Under the pieces are notes generated by a model. The model did not search any database, was not told the DNA's origin, and saw only the letters and a program-made list of their open reading frames with translations. This document shows, piece after piece, positions 8,097 to 15,817 of a stretch of 64,000 nt of DNA. A program made the position numbers and the translations under genes. Origin of the DNA: Candidatus Aminicenantes bacterium UBA2190 (GTDB taxonomy: Bacteria; Acidobacteriota; Aminicenantia; UBA2199); assembly GCA_002335385.1 (NCBI GenBank), contig DCVK01000054.1, forward strand, positions 95,410 to 159,409, read 5' to 3'. How positions within the stretch are numbered: position 1 is the stretch's first letter; the number at the start of each line of letters is the position of its first letter.

Positions 8097-8804
8097 ATGA
8101 GCGATAGAGAAAGGCGCAGGCTTTATCATGTCATAAAATGGCTGTGGCTGCTGCTGCAGGCCCTGGTCCTGCCCCTGGCCGCCCTGCATGCCGTATCCGC
8201 GGCGGTGCGCTGGCCGCTGGTCCTGCCCGCACCGCTGCTCATCTTTGCCGGGGCCGCTTTCCTGGTCCTGTGGCTGATCACCCAGGCGCTGCTGGCCATG
8301 GCCCGTTTCCCCCTGACCCTGAAGGGCGCTCTGCTCCTGGTCGGGGGTACCGTCGCCCAGTTCACCTTCCTGGTCGCCTCGGGCGGCTCGCTGGCGGCAG
8401 CGGCTTACGCGGTGTTTTTCGCGATTCTGGCAGCCCTGGCCGCGCTCGTCGCGATCATGGCCGTGATCGCCGTTCGCCGGCAGATCGGTTCCCCGCGCGC
8501 CAGGCTGACCGCCCTGCTGGCCCTGCTGCCGGCGGCCGGGCTGCTTTGGTTCCTGGCGGCGCCGCTGCGCCCGAATATCTCCGGACTTTCGTCATGGCGG
8601 CCGGCGCTCGACTGGCTGGTCCTGACGCTGAACTCCGGGCTGATCGTTCTCAGCCTGTACGGCTTCTCGATCTTTGCCGCGCCTTCAGAAAACGATGCCG
8701 CCTACACCCGCGAATGGGAGAGATGGGCCGCCCCGACCATCATTCTTCTGATCTTATCGGCCGTCGCCGCGGTTGTGTTGGCAGGAATTGGAAGAAGGGT
8801 TTAA
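8097..8804 (+). CDS. Polytopic membrane protein, unknown function
   Basis: 235 residues with about six hydrophobic helices (near 15-35, 40-62, 75-95, 100-123, 138-156, 170-190, 210-232). There is no signal peptide beyond the first helix. The second of two adjacent ATG codons (8097) is preferred because the promoter -10 ends six bases before it and no Shine-Dalgarno sequence exists. No family motif is recognised. It is monocistronic; the downstream bases hold a GC-rich hairpin (8842-8863). Confidence 0.65.
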   Translation: MSDRERRRLYHVIKWLWLLLQALVLPLAALHAVSAAVRWPLVLPAPLLIFAGAAFLVLWLITQALLAMARFPLTLKGALLLVGGTVAQFTFLVASGGSLAAAAYAVFFAILAALAALVAIMAVIAVRRQIGSPRARLTALLALLPAAGLLWFLAAPLRPNISGLSSWRPALDWLVLTLNSGLIVLSLYGFSIFAAPSENDAAYTREWERWAAPTIILLILSAVAAVVLAGIGRRV

Positions 8805-8841
8805 CCGCAAGGTACAGGTAGGAAAGAAAACGATTTGAGAT

Positions 8842-8863
8842 GGGCGGACACAGTGGTCCGCCC
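8842..8863. repeat. REP-like perfect hairpin (GGGCGGAC / GTCCGCCC)
   Basis: An 8-bp perfect inverted repeat with a 6-nt loop (acagtg). The T-run at 8878-8886 is too far away for a classic terminator. Its shape resembles REP palindromes mobilised by RAYT transposases, of which a relic lies 0.8 kb upstream. Confidence 0.6.
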
Positions 8864-8917
8864 CTGCGCAAAGAAGATTTTTTTTTAAATATTGTCTTTT
8901 GCTCCCGTTTGGGTCAT

Positions 8918-9033
8918 GGGAGTTTATTTGGGATTTGGTGCTCGTGATTTGTAATTCTATCCTGCTGTCCGCCAAGTGCCGTTTTCTTCACTTTTCACTT
9001 TTTGCTTTTGCCTTTTTCCTTTTCTCTTTGATT
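8918..9033. repeat. Heptamer tracts
   Basis: A degenerate tract of tttgNNN-type units (about 8927-8960) is followed by a T-rich 7-nt-period tract at 8989-9033 (cttttca, ctttttg, cttttgc, ctttttc, cttttct). The right end touches the stop codon of the minus-strand gene at 9032. Confidence 0.55.
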
Positions 9034-9313
9034 ATAATGGCCCACCATAGCTTGTATTGGATATCCCTTCCCGGGCCACCCGGCCAATGCGCTCCCTGAG
9101 CCGCGCGGCGAACTCCGGGATGGTCCAGTCGTCGCCGGCCCAGCCGACATCGATCTGGGCCATGAAGCGTTGCGGCGGCATGCCGCTTGCGAGCAGCGTG
9201 ACGATGTAATAGCAGTTGTCGTTGCGCTGGTCGAAGCTGTCAAAGGCCGCGGTCCACGAGCGGGAAGAATCGATGACCACCGGCTCGGCGAAACAGGGCC
9301 ACGCGAACTCCAT
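9032..9313 (-). CDS. Hypothetical protein, 93 residues
   Basis: A small soluble protein with a good GGAGG ribosome-binding site. It begins 19 bases after the stop of the zinc-ribbon gene, so the two form an operon. The sequence (Trp-rich, with FDSFDQRNDNCYYIVTLL and a DIDVGWAGDDWTIPEF-type acidic/aromatic stretch) is not one I recognise. No catalytic motif or membrane segment is seen. Confidence 0.6.
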   Translation of the reverse strand: MEFAWPCFAEPVVIDSSRSWTAAFDSFDQRNDNCYYIVTLLASGMPPQRFMAQIDVGWAGDDWTIPEFAARLRERIGRVAREGISNTSYGGPL

Positions 9314-9332
9314 GACGGCCTCCTCTGTTCAT

Positions 9333-10055
9333 TCAATTTTCCGGCGCGAGTTCCAGTTCGAGCCTCTCCAGGTATCCATTCAGCCAGGGCGCAGCGATGC
9401 CGATGAAGGCCTCGCCGCCGCCGGCGAGCTTCTCCCAGGCCTTCAGAGTGGAGCGGGCGACGAAGCGCGCCGTTTGGTCATCCTCGCTTCTATCCGGCAG
9501 GGAAGCGAGCAGGGAGCGGCAGACGCGGGCATGGGCGTCCGCCCAGACGGCCAGGATCTCCGGGCCGTCGCGGCGCAGCGCTTCCACCAGGGCCTGGAGC
9601 CTGGCGCGCAGACGCGCGGCGTCCTGCCGCTGCCGTTCCATGGAGTCATGGGCCTCCTTCGCCTCGGCCGGGCCGGGCCGGCCGCGGTCGATGTAGTCGC
9701 CCAGGCCGCCGGCGGCCCCCTGCAGATCGTCGATCTCGCCGCGCAGGCGCTCCAGCAGGACGGCCTGCTCCAGGTGAAAAGCCTTTGCCTGGGACGGGGA
9801 CATGCGCGCCAGCTCCTCCTCGTCCTCCGTGCCGTTGACCATGTATTCGTGGGAATGGAGATAGCGGTAGAGCGCTCCGCAATGAGGGCAGCGGCGCACG
9901 TGGGCCTTTTCGGCGTCGGCGGCCGGGTCGATGGCCGGCAGGACGATCAGCCGCGCCGCCGCCTCCGGCAGGGGAAGGTCATACTGCGGCGCCAGGTATT
10001 TTGCATAGGAGGTCTCGATGTCCTTGAGCCGGCTGCAGATCGGGCAGGGAATGAT
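9333..10055 (-). CDS. Zinc-ribbon/coiled-coil hypothetical protein with apparent non-AUG start
   Basis: The frame reads about 240 residues. It has CPIC near residue 4 and CPHC near residue 55, a likely split zinc-binding pair. A charged, helix-rich middle (about 75-175; QAVLLERLRGEIDDL, then ERQRQDAARLRARLQALVEAL) looks like a coiled coil. The frame has no ATG, GTG or TTG before the first Cys pair: it opens at a TGA (10061-10059) and then reads ACC ATC ATT. A perfect GGAGGT (10066-10061) sits five bases before the ATC and eight before the ATT, and a TATAAT box lies just upstream. So ATC or ATT is the likely start. The first conventional start (GTG, 9899) would remove the first Cys pair. Confidence 0.6.
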   Translation of the reverse strand: MIPCPICSRLKDIETSYAKYLAPQYDLPLPEAAARLIVLPAIDPAADAEKAHVRRCPHCGALYRYLHSHEYMVNGTEDEEELARMSPSQAKAFHLEQAVLLERLRGEIDDLQGAAGGLGDYIDRGRPGPAEAKEAHDSMERQRQDAARLRARLQALVEALRRDGPEILAVWADAHARVCRSLLASLPDRSEDDQTARFVARSTLKAWEKLAGGGEAFIGIAAPWLNGYLERLELELAPEN

Positions 10056-10072
10056 GGTTCACCTCCGGGAAA

Positions 10073-10101
10073 ATTATATCGGGTTCAGCCGCGGACAGCA
10101 A
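10073..10101 (-). promoter_or_regulatory. Promoter of the zinc-ribbon operon
   Basis: On the minus strand, TTGCTG (10101-10096), 17-nt spacer and TATAAT (10078-10073). The predicted transcript begins near 10066, just at the GGAGGT ribosome-binding site, supporting a start at 10055 or 10052. Confidence 0.6.
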
Positions 10102-10147
10102 GCAGGATGGATTGATTGTCGTGCCAGTGCTTGGATAGACACTGGGA

Positions 10148-10178
10148 TCAGGTCTTGAAATGGCGGTTTGGATCATCC
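10148..10178. repeat. Transposase-flank repeat, copy 1
   Basis: Shares its first 17 bases (tcaggtcttgaaatggc) exactly with 13193-13209. Both continue with a related ttt-gat-atcc stretch. A weaker third copy at 30315 runs straight into a transposase-like start, so these look like 5' flanks of lost RAYT elements. Confidence 0.6.
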
Positions 10179-10256
10179 GCTTCAAAAGCTGACGTATAAA
10201 GAGAATCTAAAGGTCGGCCTGACAATTCTAGATGTACCCCTTCCTGTTCTTCCCCG

Positions 10257-11276
10257 CTATATCTTCCGTAATATTCCTTCGCGTACAATAGCGGCTCCTC
10301 CCGCCGTCGACCTCAACACCACCTTCAGGCAATCGCGGCCCGAGATCCTCACCAGGGACAGCGATGCCGACACGTTGTTGCCCTGGATCGCCTTGTTCAA
10401 AACGGCCAGGCGACCGCTGGCGCTCCCTTCGAGGATGCCGTTGCGAAATTCGACGCGGACACGGCAGGGTCCGGCCGCGGAGACCTGGAAGCAGCCGGCC
10501 GGCTTCATGAATTGCGTTTGCCCGAGGGCGATGTTGCTCTTGCCGCTCACCCCGGTCACCACCAGCCGGTCGCTCTCCAGCCCGTAGCTGCCGCTGAGGT
10601 CCCCGCAGTTTTGCAGCCAGCGGTCGTATTTTTTCTTATAGTTGGCATAGCTCCAGGTGGCCACGCGGTTGATGGCGTAGAATCCGGCCTTGGTCAGGGT
10701 CAGGTCGGAGCGCCCGACCTCTGAGGCCGGCTTGCACACCCCCAGCCAGGGGTCGATGACATGGGCCTCGCCCCAGGAATTGATCTTGTTGATGGTGATG
10801 TCACCCGTAAAATCCCCGGGCAGGCCCCAGACCACGTAGATGTGGTCGCCGCAGGCCAGCTCGCCAATCTCAGCGCCCGATTCCCCGGCCATCATCAGGA
10901 TATGGTACGCCATGTGGGCGTTCTCCTGGCAGTGGCCCACCCGGTTCTCCCAGGTCCAGTGGGCCGAGGCAAAGGGATCGTCCACGCCCACCCCTTCCTG
11001 GCTCCAGGCGTCGAACGATTCCTTGGCCACGTCATAGCCGGCGGCATGCAGGCTGCCGCGCTCGTCGGGGACATCCCGGTTCAGCGAGGCGATGCGCTCG
11101 TCGACGGTCCGCGTCACCCAGGCGGCGATCTCGGCGCGCGGGCGGCCCTGGGCGATCATGCGCTTGACGGCCTGCACGGCGTCGTCCAGGCTCCCCGCCT
11201 CGCTTGCGGCGCCCTGGGCGGCGGCCAGCGCTAACAACACCCCTGAAAACACTTGCCAGCATCTCTTGACGCGCAT
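10257..11276 (-). CDS. Secreted transglutaminase-like cysteine protein
   Basis: 339 residues. A signal peptide (about 1-24) is followed by a globular domain. GHCQENAHMAYHIL (Cys116), GDHIYVVWG (His145) and HVIDPWLG (Asp175) come in the order and spacing of the Cys-His-Asp triad of the transglutaminase/papain-like fold. A C-terminal part (about 235-339) looks beta-rich and may be a binding module. The start at 11276 has AGGAGGG upstream and gives a proper signal peptide; an in-frame ATG at 11318 would not. The activity (protease, amidase or cross-linker) is inference. Confidence 0.6.
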   Translation of the reverse strand: MRVKRCWQVFSGVLLALAAAQGAASEAGSLDDAVQAVKRMIAQGRPRAEIAAWVTRTVDERIASLNRDVPDERGSLHAAGYDVAKESFDAWSQEGVGVDDPFASAHWTWENRVGHCQENAHMAYHILMMAGESGAEIGELACGDHIYVVWGLPGDFTGDITINKINSWGEAHVIDPWLGVCKPASEVGRSDLTLTKAGFYAINRVATWSYANYKKKYDRWLQNCGDLSGSYGLESDRLVVTGVSGKSNIALGQTQFMKPAGCFQVSAAGPCRVRVEFRNGILEGSASGRLAVLNKAIQGNNVSASLSLVRISGRDCLKVVLRSTAGGAAIVREGILRKI

Positions 11277-11474
11277 TTCATCCCTCCTGTTGGAACCTGG
11301 TTGGATGATAAGATGCAAGTGCCCGGGAAGTCAAGGGAATTGGCGTACGGCTGACGGTGCAGGCGTAGCGACTGTCCATTACGGCAAGTCGATTTCGAGG
11401 ATTCGAGAATGGGCCACGATGGACAGCGCTTGTTTCTGTGTTTTGGAGTGAAAGCATTTCTTCATGAAAAGAGC

Positions 11475-11570
11475 AATGCTGACCTTCGCGGGGCGTTCCG
11501 TCACTGTGTCAACCGCGGACACGGAGGGGAACGCATCCTTGCCGGGGACAACGGCAAGGAGACTTTCCGA
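11475..11570 (+). pseudogene. Transposase N-terminal relic
   Basis: The plus frame reads RGAFRHCVNRGHGGERILAG followed by a DNGKETF stretch. It aligns residue by residue with the relic at 7866 (GTLHHVMNRGMNGETILPG, then EDKEIF). No further transposase sequence follows. It lies inside the 435-base gap before the slipin gene. Confidence 0.6.
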
Positions 11571-11630
11571 GTATCCTGCGCCAACAGGGTTGCGTTCGGG
11601 GAAATCAGCCTGCTTTTTTCGGCATTGAGA

Positions 11631-11657
11631 TTTACCGCCCGTTTCTTGTATTATAAT
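11631..11657 (+). promoter_or_regulatory. Probable promoter for slipin gene
   Basis: TTTACC (11631-11636), 15-nt spacer and TATAAT (11652-11657), followed by a leader of about 50 bases. A strong AAGGAGG sits before the ATG at 11712. The short spacer makes this tentative. Confidence 0.45.
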
Positions 11658-11711
11658 TTCCGTGCGCCCCTGCCTGCCCGAAGGCAGGCGCTCGACCCAA
11701 GGAGGTTCACC

Positions 11712-12491
11712 ATGCCCGAAATCTTCGGTTTCGACGGTTTCATCGCCGTTCCCGCCCTGATCTTCATCGCCATCTGGATCCTGAGATCGATCCGGCGACT
11801 CTATGAATACGAGCGTGGCGTCGTCTTCACCCTGGGCAAGTATACGGGCACGCGCGGTCCCGGCCTGACGATCATCGTCCCCATCCTGCAGTCGATGCGG
11901 GTGGTGGACATGCGCATCAAGACCGCCGAGATTCCCCGCCAGGAGGTCATGACCAAGGACAACATCCCCATGCTGGTCAACGCCGTCGTCTACTTCAAGG
12001 TCATCAGCCCCGAGGACGTGATCAACAAGATCGAGAACCACGTCTACGCCATTCGCCAGTACACCCAGGCGGCGCTGCGCGACGTGATCGGCAACGGCGA
12101 GATGGACTTTGTGCTCACCGAGCGCGAGCAGATCGCCGAGAGCATCAAGAAGATCGTCGACGCCGAGACCAGCGGTTGGGGCGTGGACGTCGAGTCGATC
12201 AAGATCCAGGAGGTCGAGCTTCCCGCCGAGATGAAGCGCGCCATGGCCAAACAGGCCGAGGCCGAACGCGAGCGCCGCGCCATGATCATCAACTCCAGCG
12301 GCGAGCTCTCGGCCTCGGAGAACCTGCGCCAGGCGGCCGAAAACCTCTCGCGCAGCCAGGGAGCCCTGCACCTGCGCACGCTGCAGACGATCCGCGACAT
12401 CGCCGCCGACCCGAGCGAGAAGATCGTCCTCTTCCTCCCCTCCGACCTGGGCCGGGTGCTCGGCTCGATCGTCGGCGAGGACAAGAAATAG
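11712..12491 (+). CDS. Slipin/stomatin-like SPFH-domain membrane protein
   Basis: 259 residues: an N-terminal hydrophobic helix (about 8-25), then the band-7/SPFH domain (YERGVVFTLGKYTGTRGPGL, VYFKV, YTQAALRDVIG). A charged helical segment (MKRAMAKQAEAERERRAMII) and a hydrophobic C-terminus follow. These are membrane-scaffolding proteins, usually paired with an NfeD-type protease; none is next to this one. Instead a sugar-phosphate-type barrel enzyme follows after 12 bases. A second, different SPFH gene lies at 25707-26579. Confidence 0.85.
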   Translation: MPEIFGFDGFIAVPALIFIAIWILRSIRRLYEYERGVVFTLGKYTGTRGPGLTIIVPILQSMRVVDMRIKTAEIPRQEVMTKDNIPMLVNAVVYFKVISPEDVINKIENHVYAIRQYTQAALRDVIGNGEMDFVLTEREQIAESIKKIVDAETSGWGVDVESIKIQEVELPAEMKRAMAKQAEAERERRAMIINSSGELSASENLRQAAENLSRSQGALHLRTLQTIRDIAADPSEKIVLFLPSDLGRVLGSIVGEDKK

Positions 12492-12503
12492 TCCGCCCGG
12501 CCC

Positions 12504-13169
12504 ATGCTGGACAACAACGTCCGCTACCTGCAGATCGCCTTCAATTACGACAGGGGCATGGTGCTGCGCCTGCTGCCCAGGATCCCCAGGAGCGAGCGCA
12601 TCCTGATCGAGGCCGGCACTCCGTACATCAAGCGCGAGGGGCTGGCGGGGATCCAGGCCATCCGCAGCCTGTGGAAGGGCCCAGTGGTCGCCGACCTGAA
12701 GACGGTGGACGGCGCGCGGGCGGAGGTGGAAATGGTGCGCGACGCCGGGGCGACGGCGGCGACCGTGCTGGGCAGCTCGCCGGTTGAATCGCTGGACATG
12801 TTCATCGCCGTTTGCGCCGAGCTGCAGGTGGATTCAATGATCGACATGCTGGGGGTGTCCGATCCCCTGCAGGTCATGATGAAATTGAAGAAGCCGCCCG
12901 GCGTGGTGGTGCTGCACCTGGGCCGCGACGAGGAGAGCACGCGCGGCAAGATGATCCAGTACCGGCACGTCAACCGCGTGCGCAGCAAGTTCGGCGCGCT
13001 GATCTCGGCCGCCGGCGGCGTGGGGCTCAGGGAGGCGCGCAGCGCCATCTTCAACGGCGCCGACATCGTCGTGGTCAACCTGGTGCGGCCCGAGGATCCC
13101 TGGGGCGGCATCCGCACCGACAGCGATGTTCCCGGCATCGCCCGCAAGTTCCTGGAAACGATCGAATGA
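12504..13169 (+). CDS. HPS/OMPDC-superfamily barrel enzyme (3-hexulose-6-phosphate synthase-like)
   Basis: 221 residues forming one (beta/alpha)8 barrel. The motif VVADLKTVDG gives the D-x-K-x-x-D catalytic set of orotidine-phosphate decarboxylase and hexulose-phosphate synthase. AGATAATVLG and the C-terminal GGVGLREARSAIFNGADIVVV phosphate-binding loop fit the HPS side better than PyrF. It begins 12 bases after the slipin stop, so co-transcription is likely. The substrate cannot be read from sequence; a formaldehyde-fixing or ribulose-phosphate role is one possibility. Confidence 0.7.
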   Translation: MLDNNVRYLQIAFNYDRGMVLRLLPRIPRSERILIEAGTPYIKREGLAGIQAIRSLWKGPVVADLKTVDGARAEVEMVRDAGATAATVLGSSPVESLDMFIAVCAELQVDSMIDMLGVSDPLQVMMKLKKPPGVVVLHLGRDEESTRGKMIQYRHVNRVRSKFGALISAAGGVGLREARSAIFNGADIVVVNLVRPEDPWGGIRTDSDVPGIARKFLETIE

Positions 13170-13192
13170 AGAAAGCTTGCATGGCATGAGGC

Positions 13193-13221
13193 TCAGGTCT
13201 TGAAATGGCATTTTGATAATC
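13193..13221. repeat. Transposase-flank repeat, copy 2
   Basis: Identical over 17 bases with 10148-10164 and similar beyond. Found between the HPS-like gene and the RNB gene. No transposase frame is left behind it. Confidence 0.6.
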
Positions 13222-13407
13222 CATTTGAAAATCAGGCTAAAAGAATATGCCTGCAGATCGATCTGATGATTCAGGCCCCAATGCCAATCCTTATGCGGCC
13301 CCGATGATTGCGGATGCTTCTCCGGAAGAAAGGGCGGGGGGCTTGCTTTTGCCGCTGTGAACCGGTAGAGTAGATTTCGGTTCATGCCTGCAGCACAGGA
13401 ATCTCCC

Positions 13408-14904
13408 ATGAGAATGAGAAAAGAAAAAATGATTTCGCGGCGCGCCAAGGTCCCCGACCTGGAGACCATCGCCCGGCGCGCGATGCATGAGAAGGGCCTG
13501 CTCGTCGATTTTCCCCTGGCGGCCCGGCAGCAGGCGGAACGCTTCCACGACCTGGGCGCCGACCTTGACGTGGCCGGCCGCCTGGCTGACCTGCGCGGCC
13601 TGCCCTGGACCTCCATCGACAACGACGACTCCCTGGACCTGGACCAGCTGGAGGTCGCGTTTCCGGAGGACAAGAGCTGCCGGCTGCTGATCGCCGTGGC
13701 CGACGTTGACGTGTACGCCTGCGCCCATTCCCCCATCGACGAGGCCGCCCGGGTCAATACCACCTCGGTGTACACCGGCGTAAGGAATTTTCCCATGCTT
13801 CCCGAGCGGCTCTCCTTCGACCTGACCTCGCTGCTGGCGGGAAAAAGCCGCCGCGCCATGGTGGTGGAAATGCTCATCTCCCGCGACGGCCGCATTTCCC
13901 GGCGCCGCATCTTCCCGGCCCTGGTGCAAAACAAGGCCAAGCTTTGCTACGACGCCGTCGCCGCCTGGCTGGAGGGAAAGGCGCGTCCCCCTGAGCCGCT
14001 GGCGCGGGACAGGGACCTGCGCCGGCAAGTGGAAACGCAGGACCGCCTGGCCCGCGTGCTGCGCCGGGTGCGCATGGCCGCCGGCGCCCTGGAGTTCGCG
14101 ACCCTGGAAACCCGGATCGAGATGGGCGCCGACGGACGGGTGAAGCGGATCGTCAGCCGCCGGCAGAACCGGGCCGAGCAAATCATCGAGGAGCTGATGG
14201 TGGCTTGCAACCAGTCCACGGCCGCTTTCCTGGCCGGTCGCGGCCTGCCGGTCTTCAGCCGCGTGGTGCGCGAGCCCGAACGCTGGACGCGGATCGTCGA
14301 GCTGGCCGCCACGTATCATGCGAAGCTTCCGCCTGACCCGGACGCCAGGGCGCTGTCCGGGTTCCTGCGCAAGGCGCGCCAGGCCAAGCCGAATGCCTTT
14401 GCCGATCTCTCCCTGGCCGTAATCAAGCTGATCGGCCGCGGCGAATACCATGTCCTGCCCGGCGGCAGGATCCCGGCAGGCCATTTCGGTCTGGCGCTGA
14501 ATCATTACGCCCACTCCACCGCCCCCAACCGGCGCTACCCCGATTTGGTGACCCAGCGCCTGCTGAAAGCCGCGCTGGCCGGAGTGGGGAAAAGTGCCTA
14601 TTCCCTGGCGAACCTGCAGTCCCTGGCCCGGCATTGCACCCAGCAGGAGGACGCGGCCAACAAGGTGGAGCGCCAGGTGAAGAAATGCGCGGCGGCCGAG
14701 CTGCTGGCGGACCAGCGCGGCAGCCTGTTCTCGGCACTGGTCACGGGCAGCTCGGACAAGGGGACATGGGTGCGCATCAAGCAGCCGCCGGTGGAGGGCA
14801 AGCTGCTGAGCGGCGGGCAGCTGCTCAAGGTCGGTGACCACCTGCGTGTCCGGCTGGTCGCCGTCAACGTGGAAAAGGGCTTCATCGATTTTGCCCGGGC
14901 CTGA
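13408..14904 (+). CDS. RNB-domain exoribonuclease (RNase II/R family)
   Basis: 498 residues. The RNB catalytic domain begins with SIDNDDSLDLDQLE (about residue 68 on) and includes HYAHSTAPNRRYPDLVTQR, the diagnostic RNase II C-terminal motif. A short S1-like domain closes the protein (LVTGSSDKGTWVRI to the end). Compared with E. coli RNase II (D201, D207, D209, D210), the first three Asp are kept but the fourth position is Gln. There are no N-terminal cold-shock domains. AGGA seven bases before the ATG at 13408 favours that start over 13384. Confidence 0.8.
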   Translation: MRMRKEKMISRRAKVPDLETIARRAMHEKGLLVDFPLAARQQAERFHDLGADLDVAGRLADLRGLPWTSIDNDDSLDLDQLEVAFPEDKSCRLLIAVADVDVYACAHSPIDEAARVNTTSVYTGVRNFPMLPERLSFDLTSLLAGKSRRAMVVEMLISRDGRISRRRIFPALVQNKAKLCYDAVAAWLEGKARPPEPLARDRDLRRQVETQDRLARVLRRVRMAAGALEFATLETRIEMGADGRVKRIVSRRQNRAEQIIEELMVACNQSTAAFLAGRGLPVFSRVVREPERWTRIVELAATYHAKLPPDPDARALSGFLRKARQAKPNAFADLSLAVIKLIGRGEYHVLPGGRIPAGHFGLALNHYAHSTAPNRRYPDLVTQRLLKAALAGVGKSAYSLANLQSLARHCTQQEDAANKVERQVKKCAAAELLADQRGSLFSALVTGSSDKGTWVRIKQPPVEGKLLSGGQLLKVGDHLRVRLVAVNVEKGFIDFARA

Positions 14905-15160
14905 ACCGCATATCGCCCCAGCGAACGATCTGCCGGAACGGGACTTTTGAACAGATGACGCCGGTGAGTCAGAATGGAACAGGGAAAGAAGTTGATCCAG
15001 GCATGGACGCGGCATGCGCGCGCGGGTCGCGGCGTGTCCGGCGAGGAAGAGTGACGGCTGGAGCAGTGAAGATATCCGTCCTGCTCTGTGCCCTGGCATT
15101 CTGCGCCCGCTCCTCTTGAGCCGGACACCGTGCCGCGGCAATGGTTTTTTTCCGTTTTTC
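14905..15160. other. Intergenic, no gene seen
   Basis: About 330 bases lie between the RNB gene and the next start. No supported frame, repeat or hairpin was found apart from the promoter at 15161-15169. Confidence 0.4.
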
Positions 15161-15169
15161 TGGTATAAT
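15161..15169 (+). promoter_or_regulatory. Extended -10 promoter
   Basis: TGG followed by TATAAT (15164-15169), a textbook extended -10. No good -35 is visible at 16-18 bases. It serves the PTS EIIA-like gene. Confidence 0.6.
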
Positions 15170-15237
15170 GCTTTCTTGGGAAGATCGTGCAGAGTATCGA
15201 TGAATCGCAGCTATCATTATCATCAGGTGCAGCCACA

Positions 15238-15708
15238 ATGAGACTGGTCAACTACATGGACAGGAAGCGGATCTTTTTGGATCTGCAGGCGCATTCGAAA
15301 GAGGAAGCCATCACGGAGATCGTCAGGCGCATGAAGGAGAGCCTGGCGATCCGGGATGAATCCTACCTGCTGGAAGAAATATTCAGCCGGGAATCCCGCG
15401 GCAGCACGTCATTGGGCAATGGGGTCGCCATTCCTCACGCCAGGGTGAAATCCCTGGATAAGATCGTCATTGCCATGGCCAGGTTGTCGGCCGGCGTGAG
15501 CTTCAGCGCCGAGGATCGCCAACCGGTACGGATCATTTTCATTCTGATCACACCCTTGGAAAAACTGGGAGAATACCTGAAGGTTTTGGCTGGATTATCG
15601 AAAATGCTAAGGGATAAAAAACTGCTCAAGGGGCTTTTTGCCGCCGATTCAGTGCAATGCGCCTGGGGGCTATTCGAGTCCCTGGGATCCCAGGACGATA
15701 ATGCCTAG
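15238..15708 (+). CDS. PTS EIIA-2 domain protein (PtsN/fructose type)
   Basis: 156 residues made of a single PTS EIIA type-2 domain. The phosphorylated His is in GVAIPHARV (His67), preceded by the SRESRGSTSLGNG signature. It accepts phosphate from HPr; single-domain forms are often regulatory (PtsN) rather than transport subunits, and no EIIB/EIIC is nearby. The start is uncertain: ATG 15238 has only a weak AGGTG upstream, while a GTG at 15187 is closer to the promoter but adds 17 unlikely residues. Confidence 0.75.
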   Translation: MRLVNYMDRKRIFLDLQAHSKEEAITEIVRRMKESLAIRDESYLLEEIFSRESRGSTSLGNGVAIPHARVKSLDKIVIAMARLSAGVSFSAEDRQPVRIIFILITPLEKLGEYLKVLAGLSKMLRDKKLLKGLFAADSVQCAWGLFESLGSQDDNA

Positions 15709-15817
15709 GGACGGTTCGTGTTCATGAGATTCTGAAGAAGATGCTTGGGATATCGGAAAATAGATTCAACGGTTCGAAAGTTTTTCTTCACTGCCTGAAG
15801 CGGTGGGATTCAGCGGC

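Noticed and set aside
8842..8886. Intrinsic terminator after the membrane-protein gene
   Set aside because: The T-run is 15 bases from the stem; the hairpin fits a REP-like element better.
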